From Gordonia insulae (GTDB lineage: Bacteria > Actinomycetota > Actinomycetes > Mycobacteriales > Mycobacteriaceae), in NCBI RefSeq assembly GCF_003855095.1, contig NZ_CP033972.1, forward strand, positions 2,046,001 through 2,110,000: a DNA stretch of 64,000 nt. Direction: 5' to 3'. Position numbers and translations under genes: made by a program. Of the stretch, positions 17,793 through 26,431 are shown piece after piece. How positions within the stretch are numbered: the stretch's first letter is position 1; each line of letters starts with the position of its first letter. Under the pieces are notes generated by a model. It ran no database searches, was not told the origin of the DNA, and saw only the letters and a program-made list of their open reading frames with translations.

Positions 17793-19085
17793 GTGCAGAC
17801 TGTCGCCAGAGCCGAGCGGGCAGATGGTGGGACCGATCAATCGGCGGACGTCGCCGTCCGGGAGGTGTCGCCACCCCGCCCGAGACCGGACCGGGGTCGC
17901 GCCCACACCGCCGATTTCCTCCGGGTGATGCTGTTCACCGGTGTCGTCGTCGCCCATGGCGTGAACGCGATCAACACCTCGCCCGACGTGATCCGGTCCG
18001 CCAATCTCGTCGGCACGCTTCTGCATCTGACCCGCTACGGATTCGTCGCGGTGACCCTGTTCGTCCTGGTGTTGAGCACCCGCGGGAAGTCGATGTCGCC
18101 CGTCGCCTTCTGGCGTCGACGATTCGGCCTGGTCGTCGCGCCGTACCTGGTATGGACGCTCATCTACACGATCACCGACCACGTGGTCATCGAGGGCAAT
18201 CCCTTCCCCACACCGGCGAAGCTCGTCGGCGACCTGGGGAACGCGATCATCACGGGTGAGGGCAAGTACCAGCTCTATTTCCTCTTGATCTCCATGCAGA
18301 TCTACCTGTTCTTCCCGGCTCTCTCCTGGATTCTGGACCGGACCGCACATCGCCCGTGGCGGGTCCTCGGCGCCGGCGCGGCGATCCAGCTGGGGATGTT
18401 CGTCCTCTATCAGTACGCACCCCGGCCCGCCGGCCACGCCTGGACGGTGGTCTTCGACAATCTGTGGAAGACCCTGCCGATGTATGCGCTGTTCGTGGCC
18501 GTCGGTGCGCTCGCGGCGGTCCATCACGAGGCCGTGGATCGGGCCTTGCGCACACATACCCTCCCGATCATCGCCGCCTGTGCGATCGGGGCAGCGTTCA
18601 GCGTCGGCGCCTATCTGGTCACGACGTCCCCGGGAAATGTTCCACTGCAATCGAACACACCGTGGAATCCCCTGTTGCTGCCCTGGCTCGCCGGTGGCCT
18701 CGTCCTCCTCTGGATGCTGGCGATGGCGTGGAACGACCGCCGCGCCACCGCGCGGCGAGCCGGGTCGCGGGCGGTGTCGTACGCCACTCTCCGCGCCTTC
18801 GGGGTCTTCGCGATCCACCCCCTGATCCTCGACATCCTGGGACGGCTCGGCTTCCTCGGACTGCTGTTCGACTGGTTTCCCCACTCGTCGGCCATCCGCA
18901 CAGCGTTCCTCGTGCTCGTGACACTCGCGCTCTCACTCGTCCTCGTCGACGTCGCACTGCGCACCCCGCTGAGCCGCTGGCTGGTCGCCCGCCCACGGAT
19001 ATCGATCCGGCGCCGCACCACGGGCGACGCCCCCGTCACCCCTGCTGTGAGACCTGTTGGGACAGATTCGCTTCGGTCTGCTTGA
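17793..19085 (+). CDS. Acyltransferase-3 family membrane protein
   Basis: A 430-residue integral membrane protein with about ten hydrophobic helices. The entry motif RAHTADFLRVMLFTGVVVAHG resembles the first helix of acyltransferase-3 (O-acetyl/O-succinyl transferase) proteins, where an arginine and a histidine flank TM1. RRFGLVVAPYLVWTLIY and FAIHPLILDIL are also typical. Such proteins acylate cell-envelope sugars or lipids; the substrate is unknown. Both termini are basic and cytoplasmic. The likely start is GTG 17793, with a less certain ribosome binding site. Its last 50 bases overlap the 3' end of the opposite-strand SRPBCC gene. Confidence 0.8.
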   Translation: MQTVARAERADGGTDQSADVAVREVSPPRPRPDRGRAHTADFLRVMLFTGVVVAHGVNAINTSPDVIRSANLVGTLLHLTRYGFVAVTLFVLVLSTRGKSMSPVAFWRRRFGLVVAPYLVWTLIYTITDHVVIEGNPFPTPAKLVGDLGNAIITGEGKYQLYFLLISMQIYLFFPALSWILDRTAHRPWRVLGAGAAIQLGMFVLYQYAPRPAGHAWTVVFDNLWKTLPMYALFVAVGALAAVHHEAVDRALRTHTLPIIAACAIGAAFSVGAYLVTTSPGNVPLQSNTPWNPLLLPWLAGGLVLLWMLAMAWNDRRATARRAGSRAVSYATLRAFGVFAIHPLILDILGRLGFLGLLFDWFPHSSAIRTAFLVLVTLALSLVLVDVALRTPLSRWLVARPRISIRRRTTGDAPVTPAVRPVGTDSLRSA

Positions 19086-19476
19086 TCGCCTGGCCCATGA
19101 AGGGCTCGAGGATGGAGCCCAACGCCCGGCCGGCGAGGCCGCCGGGCAGTGTGTAGCCGAACTCCACGGCGACCTCGGTGCCGCCGTCGGCGTCGGCGAA
19201 TCGCCACGTGGTGTTCGCGGAGAACCCTTCGATCGATTCGAGTCGGATGACCTCGTTCTCGACCCACTCGACCGTCTGCACAGTGGACTTCAATGTCTTC
19301 GGGCCGGCGTTCATGGCGACCGCGAACGTGGAGCCGACACCTTCTGTCGTCTCCGATGTCGGGTCGAAGCGGGTGACGCCGTACATGAAGTTGGGCACGT
19401 TCTGATAGTCGTTGACGTACGCGAACACACGATCGCGCGGGACGTCGACCACGGACTGATGGCGGATGGTCGCCAC
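19036..19476 (-). CDS. SRPBCC-family protein
   Basis: A 146-residue protein. SVVDVPRDRVFAYVNDYQNVPNFM is the usual polyketide-cyclase/START-like opening. Later strands read STFAVAMNAGPKTLKST and TTWRFADADGGTEVAVEFGYTLPGG, followed by a long C-terminal helix. Such proteins bind hydrophobic ligands; no catalytic residues can be assigned. GTG 19476 is chosen because GGAGGAGGCGATA sits just upstream. The gene ends inside the 3' end of the acyltransferase gene (50-bp convergent overlap) and diverges from the MFS gene. Confidence 0.8.
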   Translation of the reverse strand: MATIRHQSVVDVPRDRVFAYVNDYQNVPNFMYGVTRFDPTSETTEGVGSTFAVAMNAGPKTLKSTVQTVEWVENEVIRLESIEGFSANTTWRFADADGGTEVAVEFGYTLPGGLAGRALGSILEPFMGQAIKQTEANLSQQVSQQG

Positions 19477-19627
19477 TATCGCCTCCTCCGATGAGCGCGT
19501 CCGAGCCGGATGGCCGGAACAGTCGCAGTCGACCCTATGTGTCACACCGGTCGTGGCCGCGCATACGCGCGGCGCGTCGGGGGTCACGCGACTTGACTCG
19601 GACCCGTATTCCGATGATCCTCAGAAT

Positions 19628-21112
19628 ATGTCCGGAATCGATCGCCCGCGCATCCCGGACACCGCAGGCGCCGTGTCACCGTCCGGAACATGGCGTGAGC
19701 TGTTCGCGCCGGAGCATCGGGTCGCGGTCACCGTGTTCGCCGGCGGCATCGCGGTCTTCGCGATCAACACCTATCTGACCGCGGCATCTCTGCCCAGCGC
19801 GGTCGCCGACATCGGCGGCCAACGCCTCTACGCGTGGGTGATGACGGTCTTCCTGATCACCTCGGTGTTCTCCTCGATGATCGTCACACGCAGCCTCGCC
19901 CGCTGGGGTGCACGCGGCGCGTATCTGATCGCCTTCGCACTGTTCGGTGTCGGCTCGCTGATCTGCGCCGTGACCCCGACGATGCCGATCATGTTGGGCG
20001 GCAGGGCGATCCAGGGACTCGGCGGGGGGTTGCTGACCGGTCTGTCCTTCGCTGTCATCCGCCTGGCCCTGCCCGCACGACTCTGGGTACGAGCCGTCGG
20101 ACTGACCTCGGCCATGTGGGGCGTCGGGAACCTGATCGGACCGGTCCTCGGTGGACTGTTCGCCCAGATCGGGTTCTGGCGCGGGTCGTTCTGGCTCCTC
20201 GTCATCGCGACCGCGATCATCACCGTCCTCGCCCGGCGCGCATTGCCGGCCCGCCGCAGCGCCGACGCCGACCCCACGCCGATGCCGTTCGCGTCGTTGA
20301 CGTTCGTCGTCGTCGCCACGGTCGCGGTGTCGGTCGCAGCTGTCGTGGACGGCACACGCACGGTCCTCGTCCTCGTCGGCGTTGCGGTGGCAGCCATGCT
20401 GGTCTTCGTCCTGGTGGACCGGCGCCGGCCCGCGGGACTGCTCCCCCGGCTCACCTACACCTCCGGCAGCCCGCTGCGATGGATGTACGTATCGATCGCA
20501 GTACTCGCCATCGGGTCGACGTCGGAGGCCTTCATCCCGCTCTTCGGCCAGGAGATCGCCGGGATGGGGCCGCTGGTCGCCGGCATGCTCGGCGCCGCAC
20601 TCTCGTGGGGTTGGTCGTCGGCGCAGATCGCCAGCACCACATGGGCCGCGGGCCGTGCGGCCGCGATCGTCCGCATCGTCGGGCCGGGACTGCTCGGGAC
20701 GGGCCTCGCCACCTACGGGTTGTTGCAGTTCTCGTCGAGCGGAGTCATGGTCGCCGCCTGGTTTGTCGCATTGTTCATCGCGGGCACCGGAATCGGAATG
20801 GCCTTCCCGCACATCGCCACCGCGGCCATGACGATCACCCCTGACGACGCCGAGGCGGCCCGCGCATCCGCGGGCGTCAACACGGTGCAGATGGTCGCGA
20901 ACACCTTCGGGTCGGCGATCGCGGGCTTGCTCGTGAGCGTCGGGGCCACCGTGAAATGGGCCGGCGGGGACCCCGTCGTGGCGTCGGCACGGTTCCTCAC
21001 CTTCGGCTTCGCCGCACTGGCACTGGCGGGCGTCTTCGCCGCCGTCGCGTCGGTGCGGCGACCGCGCGAGGAGGCCGCCACACAGGATCGATCGGCAAGG
21101 AGCACACCATGA
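19628..21112 (+). CDS. MFS transporter, DHA2-like drug exporter
   Basis: A 494-residue membrane protein with about 14 hydrophobic helices. The intracellular loop after TM2 reads SLARWGARGAYLI, a reduced form of the MFS loop signature. The TM4-TM5 region GGRAIQGLGGGLLTG and GLTSAMWGVGNLIGPVLGG carry the antiporter-type glycine/proline motif C, pointing to proton-coupled export. ATG 19628 is the first start after the divergent SRPBCC gene. The stop overlaps the start of the ArsR-rhodanese regulator by four bases (ATGA), so the pair is translationally coupled. The substrate is unknown. Confidence 0.88.
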   Translation: MSGIDRPRIPDTAGAVSPSGTWRELFAPEHRVAVTVFAGGIAVFAINTYLTAASLPSAVADIGGQRLYAWVMTVFLITSVFSSMIVTRSLARWGARGAYLIAFALFGVGSLICAVTPTMPIMLGGRAIQGLGGGLLTGLSFAVIRLALPARLWVRAVGLTSAMWGVGNLIGPVLGGLFAQIGFWRGSFWLLVIATAIITVLARRALPARRSADADPTPMPFASLTFVVVATVAVSVAAVVDGTRTVLVLVGVAVAAMLVFVLVDRRRPAGLLPRLTYTSGSPLRWMYVSIAVLAIGSTSEAFIPLFGQEIAGMGPLVAGMLGAALSWGWSSAQIASTTWAAGRAAAIVRIVGPGLLGTGLATYGLLQFSSSGVMVAAWFVALFIAGTGIGMAFPHIATAAMTITPDDAEAARASAGVNTVQMVANTFGSAIAGLLVSVGATVKWAGGDPVVASARFLTFGFAALALAGVFAAVASVRRPREEAATQDRSARSTP

Positions 21113-21795
21113 CCGAATCCGTCGACACCGCCGCGCCGCGCTTCCCCGAACTCGGCATCTACACCGAGCTCGCCCGGGTCGGCAAGGCGCTGGCGAGCCC
21201 GGTCCGGCTGCGGCTGCTCGACATCCTTGAAGAGGGTGAGCGCACCGTCGAAGACCTCGCCGCGACAGCGGGATTCGGCGTCAAGAACACCTCGTCACAG
21301 CTGCAGATCCTGCGTGCGGCACAACTCGTCAGCAGTCGGCGGGACGGCGTCCGCATCCACTATCGGATCGCCTCGCCACGGGTGTCGACGCTGTTGGGCG
21401 CGTTCGCGCGCTTCGCCACCGACAACGTCTCCACGGTTCGCGCCGAGATCGACGCCTACTTCGCCGATCACCGCGACCTGGTCCCCGTCACCGCGGACGA
21501 TCTCGCCACCATGATCGACGCCGATGCCGTGCTCGTCGTCGACGTCCGCGACCCGGACGAGTTCGGCCGCGGCCACATCCCGGGGGCGATCTCGGTGCCA
21601 CAGAACCGTATTCGCGAACTGCTCGCTTTGCTGCCGGCCGACCGCCGCATCGTCGCGTACTGCCAGGGGCCGTACTGCCTGGCGTCGCCCGAGGCCGCGC
21701 ACGAACTCATCGACGCCGAACGCGACGCGACCATCGTCGAGGGCGGCCTGACGGCATGGATCCGGTCCGGTGGCTCGTTGTCGCGCTCGCGCTGA
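21109..21795 (+). CDS. ArsR-type regulator fused to a rhodanese domain
   Basis: A 228-residue two-domain protein. Residues about 15-100 form a winged helix (ASPVRLRLLDILEEGERTVEDLAA ... with QLQILRAAQLVSSRRDG as recognition region). Residues about 130-225 form a rhodanese domain with VVDVRDPDEFGRGHIPGAISVP, the active-site cysteine in YCQGPYCLAS, and GGLTAWIRSGG. Such fusions are thought to sense reactive sulfur or thiols through the rhodanese cysteine. AAGGAG lies upstream of ATG 21109, which overlaps the MFS stop. The regulator probably controls its own exporter operon. Confidence 0.9.
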   Translation: MTESVDTAAPRFPELGIYTELARVGKALASPVRLRLLDILEEGERTVEDLAATAGFGVKNTSSQLQILRAAQLVSSRRDGVRIHYRIASPRVSTLLGAFARFATDNVSTVRAEIDAYFADHRDLVPVTADDLATMIDADAVLVVDVRDPDEFGRGHIPGAISVPQNRIRELLALLPADRRIVAYCQGPYCLASPEAAHELIDAERDATIVEGGLTAWIRSGGSLSRSR

Positions 21796-21798
21796 CCG

Positions 21799-22464
21799 TC
21801 ACGAGTGCAGCGGGGGGCCGTCGAACCGGTCGACGGTGACGAACTCCTCCACCGGTTGACGCCGCAACCTCGTCAGCTGACGCACCGGCTTTCCGATGGG
21901 TACCACGGCGGCAACGGCGTGGGTCTGCGGTAGCCCGAGCAGTTCACGCACGGCGGGCTCCTGGAGCACGGCCATCGAGGTGATGGTCCCGCCGAAGCCC
22001 TCCTGGCGGGCTGCGAGCAGGATGTTCCACACCAGCGGATAGACCGACGCCCCGCTCACCACGCCAACCCGGTCGAGGTCCTGGTCGATCGCCGCGACCG
22101 CCGTGAGATCCACCGACACGACCAACACCGCGGGCGCCGTGCGGATCGGCTCGACGAAACTCGCCGGTACCGGGGTGCTGTCGATCACCGCTTGCGGGAC
22201 CGTGGTCGGATGCACCGGATTCCACGGCATCTCGCCGGCCGATTTCTGCGCGACGTACCGACGGACCGTCGGCTCACCCAACTCGGCGATTCGCTGTTTC
22301 GCGAGGTCGTCGCGCACCACGACCACGTGCGCACCCTGCCGGTTGCCGCCGCTCGGCGAGAAGCGGGCGTTGTCCAGGATCCGGTACAGCACCTCGTCGG
22401 GCAGCGGGTCATCGGTGAACTCGCGTGCGGCGAAAGTGGTCCGCATGACGTCGTACAGCTCCAT
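21799..22464 (-). CDS. Nitroreductase-family FMN protein
   Basis: A 221-residue flavoprotein. The N-terminus MELYDVMRTTFAAREFTDDPLPDEV, NARFSPSGGNRQGAHVVVV and the C-terminal AARQEGFGGTITSM are standard nitroreductase FMN and dimer motifs. The family reduces nitro groups, quinones or enones with NAD(P)H; the physiological substrate is not evident. ATG 22464 is the natural start. The gene faces the ArsR-rhodanese gene tail to tail with a 3-bp gap and is followed upstream by the MarR gene on the same strand (34 bp). Confidence 0.87.
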   Translation of the reverse strand: MELYDVMRTTFAAREFTDDPLPDEVLYRILDNARFSPSGGNRQGAHVVVVRDDLAKQRIAELGEPTVRRYVAQKSAGEMPWNPVHPTTVPQAVIDSTPVPASFVEPIRTAPAVLVVSVDLTAVAAIDQDLDRVGVVSGASVYPLVWNILLAARQEGFGGTITSMAVLQEPAVRELLGLPQTHAVAAVVPIGKPVRQLTRLRRQPVEEFVTVDRFDGPPLHS

Positions 22465-22498
22465 GGCACCCACTATGCCCTCCGCGTGAGGAGCCCGG

Positions 22499-22999
22499 TC
22501 ACGGACCGCCGACCGCGACCGCCACCTTGCGCAGCAACGCTGCGAGCGTCTGCCGCTCGTCGGGGGTGAGGCCGGCCAGCGCCCGCTCGTCGTCCGCGAG
22601 GCGACGCGGGAGTTCGGCGTCCACCAGCCGGCGGCCCGCGTCGGTCGGCTCCAGCAACACCACCCGACCATCACGCTCGGATCTGCGCCGCTCCAGCAGC
22701 CCGCGGCGCGACAGGCTCTCGGTGATCTTGGTGATGGATGCCCCGCTGAGCATCGTCGTCGAGACCACCTCGCTGGCCCGCAACGCCCGATCACTGCGGG
22801 CGAGTGCGCTGAGCACGTCGTATTCCGATCGCGATACCCCGTGGGGTTCGAGATGACGGTCGAGCCGGTGGCTGCTGACCGCGGCGATGTGGTGAATCCG
22901 TCCGAGCACCCCGATCGGGCCGACATCCAGTCCGGGATAGGCACGCTCCCATTCCTGCTGGATGCGGTCGACCAGATCGGGAGCCTCGGGTGTGGTCAC
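22499..22999 (-). CDS. MarR-family transcriptional regulator
   Basis: A 166-residue winged-helix protein. GVSRSEYDVLSALARSD, SGASITKITESLSRRGLLERR and RDGRVVLLEPTDAGRRLV are the MarR helix-turn-helix and wing. GTG 22999 is chosen; GAGAGG lies directly before it. It diverges from the FUSC exporter, and a perfect 16-bp palindrome lies between the two genes. It probably represses the exporter until a phenolic or similar ligand binds, the usual MarR logic. Confidence 0.9.
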   Translation of the reverse strand: MTTPEAPDLVDRIQQEWERAYPGLDVGPIGVLGRIHHIAAVSSHRLDRHLEPHGVSRSEYDVLSALARSDRALRASEVVSTTMLSGASITKITESLSRRGLLERRRSERDGRVVLLEPTDAGRRLVDAELPRRLADDERALAGLTPDERQTLAALLRKVAVAVGGP

Positions 23000-23030
23000 C
23001 CTCTCATCGTAAATGTGCCTACGGCGCTTT

Positions 23031-23046
23031 ATTTCACTAGTGAAAT
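23031..23046. promoter_or_regulatory. Perfect palindrome, probable MarR operator
   Basis: ATTTCACTAGTGAAAT is a perfect 16-bp inverted repeat in the 66-bp gap between marR and the FUSC gene. A second short dyad, TAGTT-GTA-AACTA (23046-23058), overlaps its end and a possible -10 element (TAAACT). The position lets one protein control both divergent promoters. Confidence 0.7.
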
Positions 23047-23065
23047 AGTTGTAAACTAACCCACC

Positions 23066-24253
23066 ATGAGCACCCCCACCATGGCCGACCGGGTCCGCGA
23101 TCGCCAGAGCGCGCTGAGCATGGTGCTTCGGCCGACCGTGTGGCGATCGTCGCTGGTGCTGGACATGAACCGCGCCTCCGTCGCGGCGCCGATCCGGGTC
23201 GGCATCGCGGTGGGCCTCGTGTTGGTGGTCGGCGGGCTGACCGGTACCCGCGACATCGCCGGATTCGCCGCTCTCGGCGCGCTGATCTCCGCGTTCTGTC
23301 GCCCCGACCCATACCGGGTCCGGCTGGGACGGCTCGTCGTACTGGGCGTCGGCATCATCTCGTCGGTGGCTGTCGGCGCGATCCTCGGCATCTCCGGTGC
23401 CGCACCGGGCGTCGAGATCGTGACCATCGCCGTCCTCGGCTCGCTCGCGGCGCTGGTGATCGGCATGCTGCACATCGCGGGTCCGGGCGCGGTCGTCTTC
23501 GTGTTCGCCGCAACCGCCGCGATGGGATTCGCCCATGATCCCGGCGATCTCACCCGCGCCCTCGTCGCGACCGTCCTCGGCACCCTGTGCGGCGCCGTGG
23601 CGTCACTGGCTCCCTGGCTGTTCGGTGGCCTGGTCGGCGGCCTGCGCTCGCTCATCCGTCGTGTCTCCACACCCCCGGCGGCCGTGAACACATCGGTCGA
23701 CCATGTGTCCCTGCGGACGGCCCTCCACCGCCGCCCGCGACCGGATCTGGTGGCCAACAGCTGCCGAATCCTCGTGGCGATGGTGGCCAGCGCCGCCCTC
23801 GCCGAGGCGATCGGTCTGTCGCATCCGATGTGGGCGGCGATGGGCGCGATGGCCGCCATGCAGGGCGTGGCCTACCACGTCACGGTGCAACGCGGGCTGC
23901 AACGCATGCTCGGCAACGTCGTGGGCGCGGTGATCGCCGCGGGACTGCTCGGGCTCGGGCTCGGGTATTGGGGTGCCGTGGTCGCGATCGTCATCTGCCA
24001 GGTCGTCGCGGAGATCTCGGCGCCGGTGAACTACGCGATCGCGTCGTCGGCGGTGACACCCATGGCGCTGATGATGACCGCGCTGGGTGCCGGCCTCACC
24101 CCGGCGGCGGCGATCGACCGGGTGGCCGACACACTCATCGGAGTCGTGGCCGGGATCGTGATCGCCGCCGTGACGATCACCGGCGGCGAGCTACGGGCAC
24201 AGCGCACCGCGGCGGTCACCGTGACTGCGAATGGCGGGGCAGCGCGCGGCTGA
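23066..24253 (+). CDS. FUSC-family membrane transporter, aromatic acid exporter-like
   Basis: A 395-residue protein with two similar halves of about five hydrophobic helices (IRVGIAVGLVLVVGGLTG; later ILVAMVASAALAEAIGLSHPMWAAMGAMAAMQG). The repeated pattern of a helix ending in a PMWA/GALIS-like turn is typical of FUSC/AaeB-type exporters of aromatic acids and xenobiotics. The N-terminus has a short amphipathic head. The ATG at 23066 is only 19 bases after the operator palindrome. GGT starts 18 bp downstream, so the two may be co-transcribed. Confidence 0.8.
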   Translation: MSTPTMADRVRDRQSALSMVLRPTVWRSSLVLDMNRASVAAPIRVGIAVGLVLVVGGLTGTRDIAGFAALGALISAFCRPDPYRVRLGRLVVLGVGIISSVAVGAILGISGAAPGVEIVTIAVLGSLAALVIGMLHIAGPGAVVFVFAATAAMGFAHDPGDLTRALVATVLGTLCGAVASLAPWLFGGLVGGLRSLIRRVSTPPAAVNTSVDHVSLRTALHRRPRPDLVANSCRILVAMVASAALAEAIGLSHPMWAAMGAMAAMQGVAYHVTVQRGLQRMLGNVVGAVIAAGLLGLGLGYWGAVVAIVICQVVAEISAPVNYAIASSAVTPMALMMTALGAGLTPAAAIDRVADTLIGVVAGIVIAAVTITGGELRAQRTAAVTVTANGGAARG

Positions 24254-24271
24254 GACCCCTACGCTCGGGAC

Positions 24272-26230
24272 ATGGTGCGCTCGATCCGAGCACAGGGACT
24301 GGTCCGTTTCGCGGCGGCCGCGATCTGCGGCCTCCTCGTCGTCTCCGCATGCGGGTCGTCCGACGACGCCGACCGCGGGTCCGGTACGTGCACGGAGATC
24401 GCCACAGGTCGCCAGATCGAGCCGGGCGCGACGGCCACCGGCACCGCCGACCTCGCCACCCGCCCTGAGGTCGCGACCGGATATCGCACCGGGATGCGAC
24501 CGGTGCACACGGCGTCCTTTGCCGCCGCCACCGCCAACCCACTCGCCACCCGCGCCGCCTGCGAGGTCCTGCGCGACGGCGGCACCGCCGCCGACGCCCT
24601 CGTCGCCGCACAGATGGTGCTGGGCCTGGTGGAGCCTCAATCATCCGGCATCGGGGGCGGCGCGTTCGCGCTCTACTACGACGCGGCGTCCCACACGGTG
24701 CGGGCCTTCGACGGACGGGAGACCGCGCCGTCCGCGGCCACCGAGGACTACCTCCGCTTCATCAGCGCCGCCGACCGCCGGGCGCCGATTCCCGACGCCC
24801 GGGCATCCGGACGCTCGATCGGGGTTCCGGGGGCTCTACGGATGCTCGAGATGGTTCAGCAGGAGTACGGGAACCAACCGTGGCGATCGCTCTTCGACCC
24901 TGCGATAGAGCTGTCCGACAACGGTTTCGACATCTCTCCCCGCCTGGCCGCAGCGATCGCCGACGCGGCCGGACCGCTCTCCGTCGACGACGATGCCCGT
25001 GGCTACTTCCTCAACCCGGACCGCTCCCCGAAGGGCGCCGGCACACGCCTGACCAACCCTGCCTACGCCAAGACGTTGGGCGCCATCGCCACCGACGGGG
25101 CACAGGCCTTCTACACCGGCCCGCTGGCCGACGCCATCGTCGCGACGGCCGGTGCGAGCACCGGCGGCATGACTCCCAGCCTCATGACGGCGGAGGACCT
25201 GGCCGCCTACCGCGCGATCGAACGCGATCCGGTGTCGACGACGTACCGCGGCACTCGGATACTCGCGATGCCCGGACCATCGTCGGGCGGCATCACCGTC
25301 GCTGCGACGATGGGCATCCTCTCGAACTTCGATCTGCCCTCGATGGGCCCGACCGCACTCGACCTCGACGGCGGACGCCCGAATCCGGCTGCGGTCCACC
25401 TCGTCAACGAGGCCGAACGACTCGCCTACGCCGACCGCGACAAGTACATCGCCGACCCGGACTACGTGCCGCTGCCCGGCAAGGGTGTCGCGACTCTCCT
25501 GGACCCGGCGTATCTCGCCCAACGGGCAGCGCTCATCACACCGGACAGGTCGCTCGGCGAGGCGCAGGCGGGCAATCTGGGCGACGTCCCGCTCGGGAGC
25601 GACCCCGGGCGCGAGCACGGCACCAGCCACATCACCGTCGCCGACGAGTACGGCAATGTCGCCTCGATGACGACCACCGTGGAGTCCGCCTTCGGCAGTT
25701 ACCACATGGTCGACGGGTTCATCCTCAACAACCAGCTGACCGATTTCTCCGCCGAACCGCGCGACGAATCGGGTGCCCTGCTCGCCAACCGCGTGTCCCC
25801 GGGCAAACGTCCCCGCTCGTCGATGGCGCCCACCCTCGTCATGCAGCCCGGAACCGCAGGACGGCCCGACACCGTGATCGGCGCGCTCGGCTCGCCCGGC
25901 GGCTCGGTGATCATCCAGTTCGTCGTCAAGACGCTGGTCGGCCTCCTCGACTGGGAACTCGACCCCCAGCAGGCGGTGTCGATGATCGACTTCGGATCGG
26001 CCAACACCCCGGTGTCCAACGTCGGCGGTGAACACCCTCTCGTGGACACCGCCGACGACGGCGCGCGCGATCCCCTGGTCACGGGCCTGCGATCACGCGG
26101 AGAGCAGGTCTCGGTGGATGACCAGTCGAGTGGCCTGAGCGCGCTCTGGCGCGACACCAGTGGGTGGATCGGCGGCGCCGACCCGCGCCGCGAAGGGGCT
26201 GTCATGGGAGACGACGCGACATTGCGTTGA
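24272..26230 (+). CDS. ggt: Gamma-glutamyltransferase, lipoprotein
   Basis: A 652-residue exported Ntn hydrolase that transfers or hydrolyses gamma-glutamyl groups of glutathione-like peptides. The signal peptide ends in lipobox VSAC (Cys at about residue 27). The large-subunit motif is GLVEPQSSGIGGGAFALYYD. Autocleavage should occur before Thr451 in EHGTSHITVADEYGN, generating the catalytic N-terminal threonine. The substrate loop MTTTVESAFGS and the late GALGSPGGSVIIQ glycine loop are present. Length is normal. Mycobacterial GgtB is likewise lipoprotein-like. Mycolic actinobacteria make mycothiol rather than glutathione, so it may act on imported or foreign gamma-glutamyl compounds. Confidence 0.93.
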   Translation: MVRSIRAQGLVRFAAAAICGLLVVSACGSSDDADRGSGTCTEIATGRQIEPGATATGTADLATRPEVATGYRTGMRPVHTASFAAATANPLATRAACEVLRDGGTAADALVAAQMVLGLVEPQSSGIGGGAFALYYDAASHTVRAFDGRETAPSAATEDYLRFISAADRRAPIPDARASGRSIGVPGALRMLEMVQQEYGNQPWRSLFDPAIELSDNGFDISPRLAAAIADAAGPLSVDDDARGYFLNPDRSPKGAGTRLTNPAYAKTLGAIATDGAQAFYTGPLADAIVATAGASTGGMTPSLMTAEDLAAYRAIERDPVSTTYRGTRILAMPGPSSGGITVAATMGILSNFDLPSMGPTALDLDGGRPNPAAVHLVNEAERLAYADRDKYIADPDYVPLPGKGVATLLDPAYLAQRAALITPDRSLGEAQAGNLGDVPLGSDPGREHGTSHITVADEYGNVASMTTTVESAFGSYHMVDGFILNNQLTDFSAEPRDESGALLANRVSPGKRPRSSMAPTLVMQPGTAGRPDTVIGALGSPGGSVIIQFVVKTLVGLLDWELDPQQAVSMIDFGSANTPVSNVGGEHPLVDTADDGARDPLVTGLRSRGEQVSVDDQSSGLSALWRDTSGWIGGADPRREGAVMGDDATLR

Positions 26231-26309
26231 CCGACGTCCCGTCCGGCGCGGTGACCCCGGACACCCCCTCCGCATAGTGTTCACACCGGTGACACCTGTT
26301 TTCACGCCC

Positions 26310-26325
26310 GTCACACAGGGGAAAC
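26310..26325 (+). promoter_or_regulatory. GlnR-like box upstream of glutamine synthetase
   Basis: GTCAC, six bases, then GAAAC is an exact match to the GlnR half-box pair gTnAC-n6-GaAAC. Another GTGAC lies 21 bases upstream (26289-26293), close to the 22-base spacing of the full four-box site. The site is 107 bp before the type III glutamine synthetase start, a fitting place for nitrogen control. Confidence 0.6.
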
Positions 26326-26431
26326 GGCCAGGGTACGTCGCGCTCATAGCGTCGTATCGCTCGCAACACCACGAACCGCCCTCGATGCACTCCCTGACGC
26401 CGAGGACGAGGTGACGATCCCAGGAGTGACA

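Noticed and set aside
24836..26035. Long minus-strand frame opposite gamma-glutamyltransferase
   Set aside because: Shadow of a gene with intact catalytic motifs.
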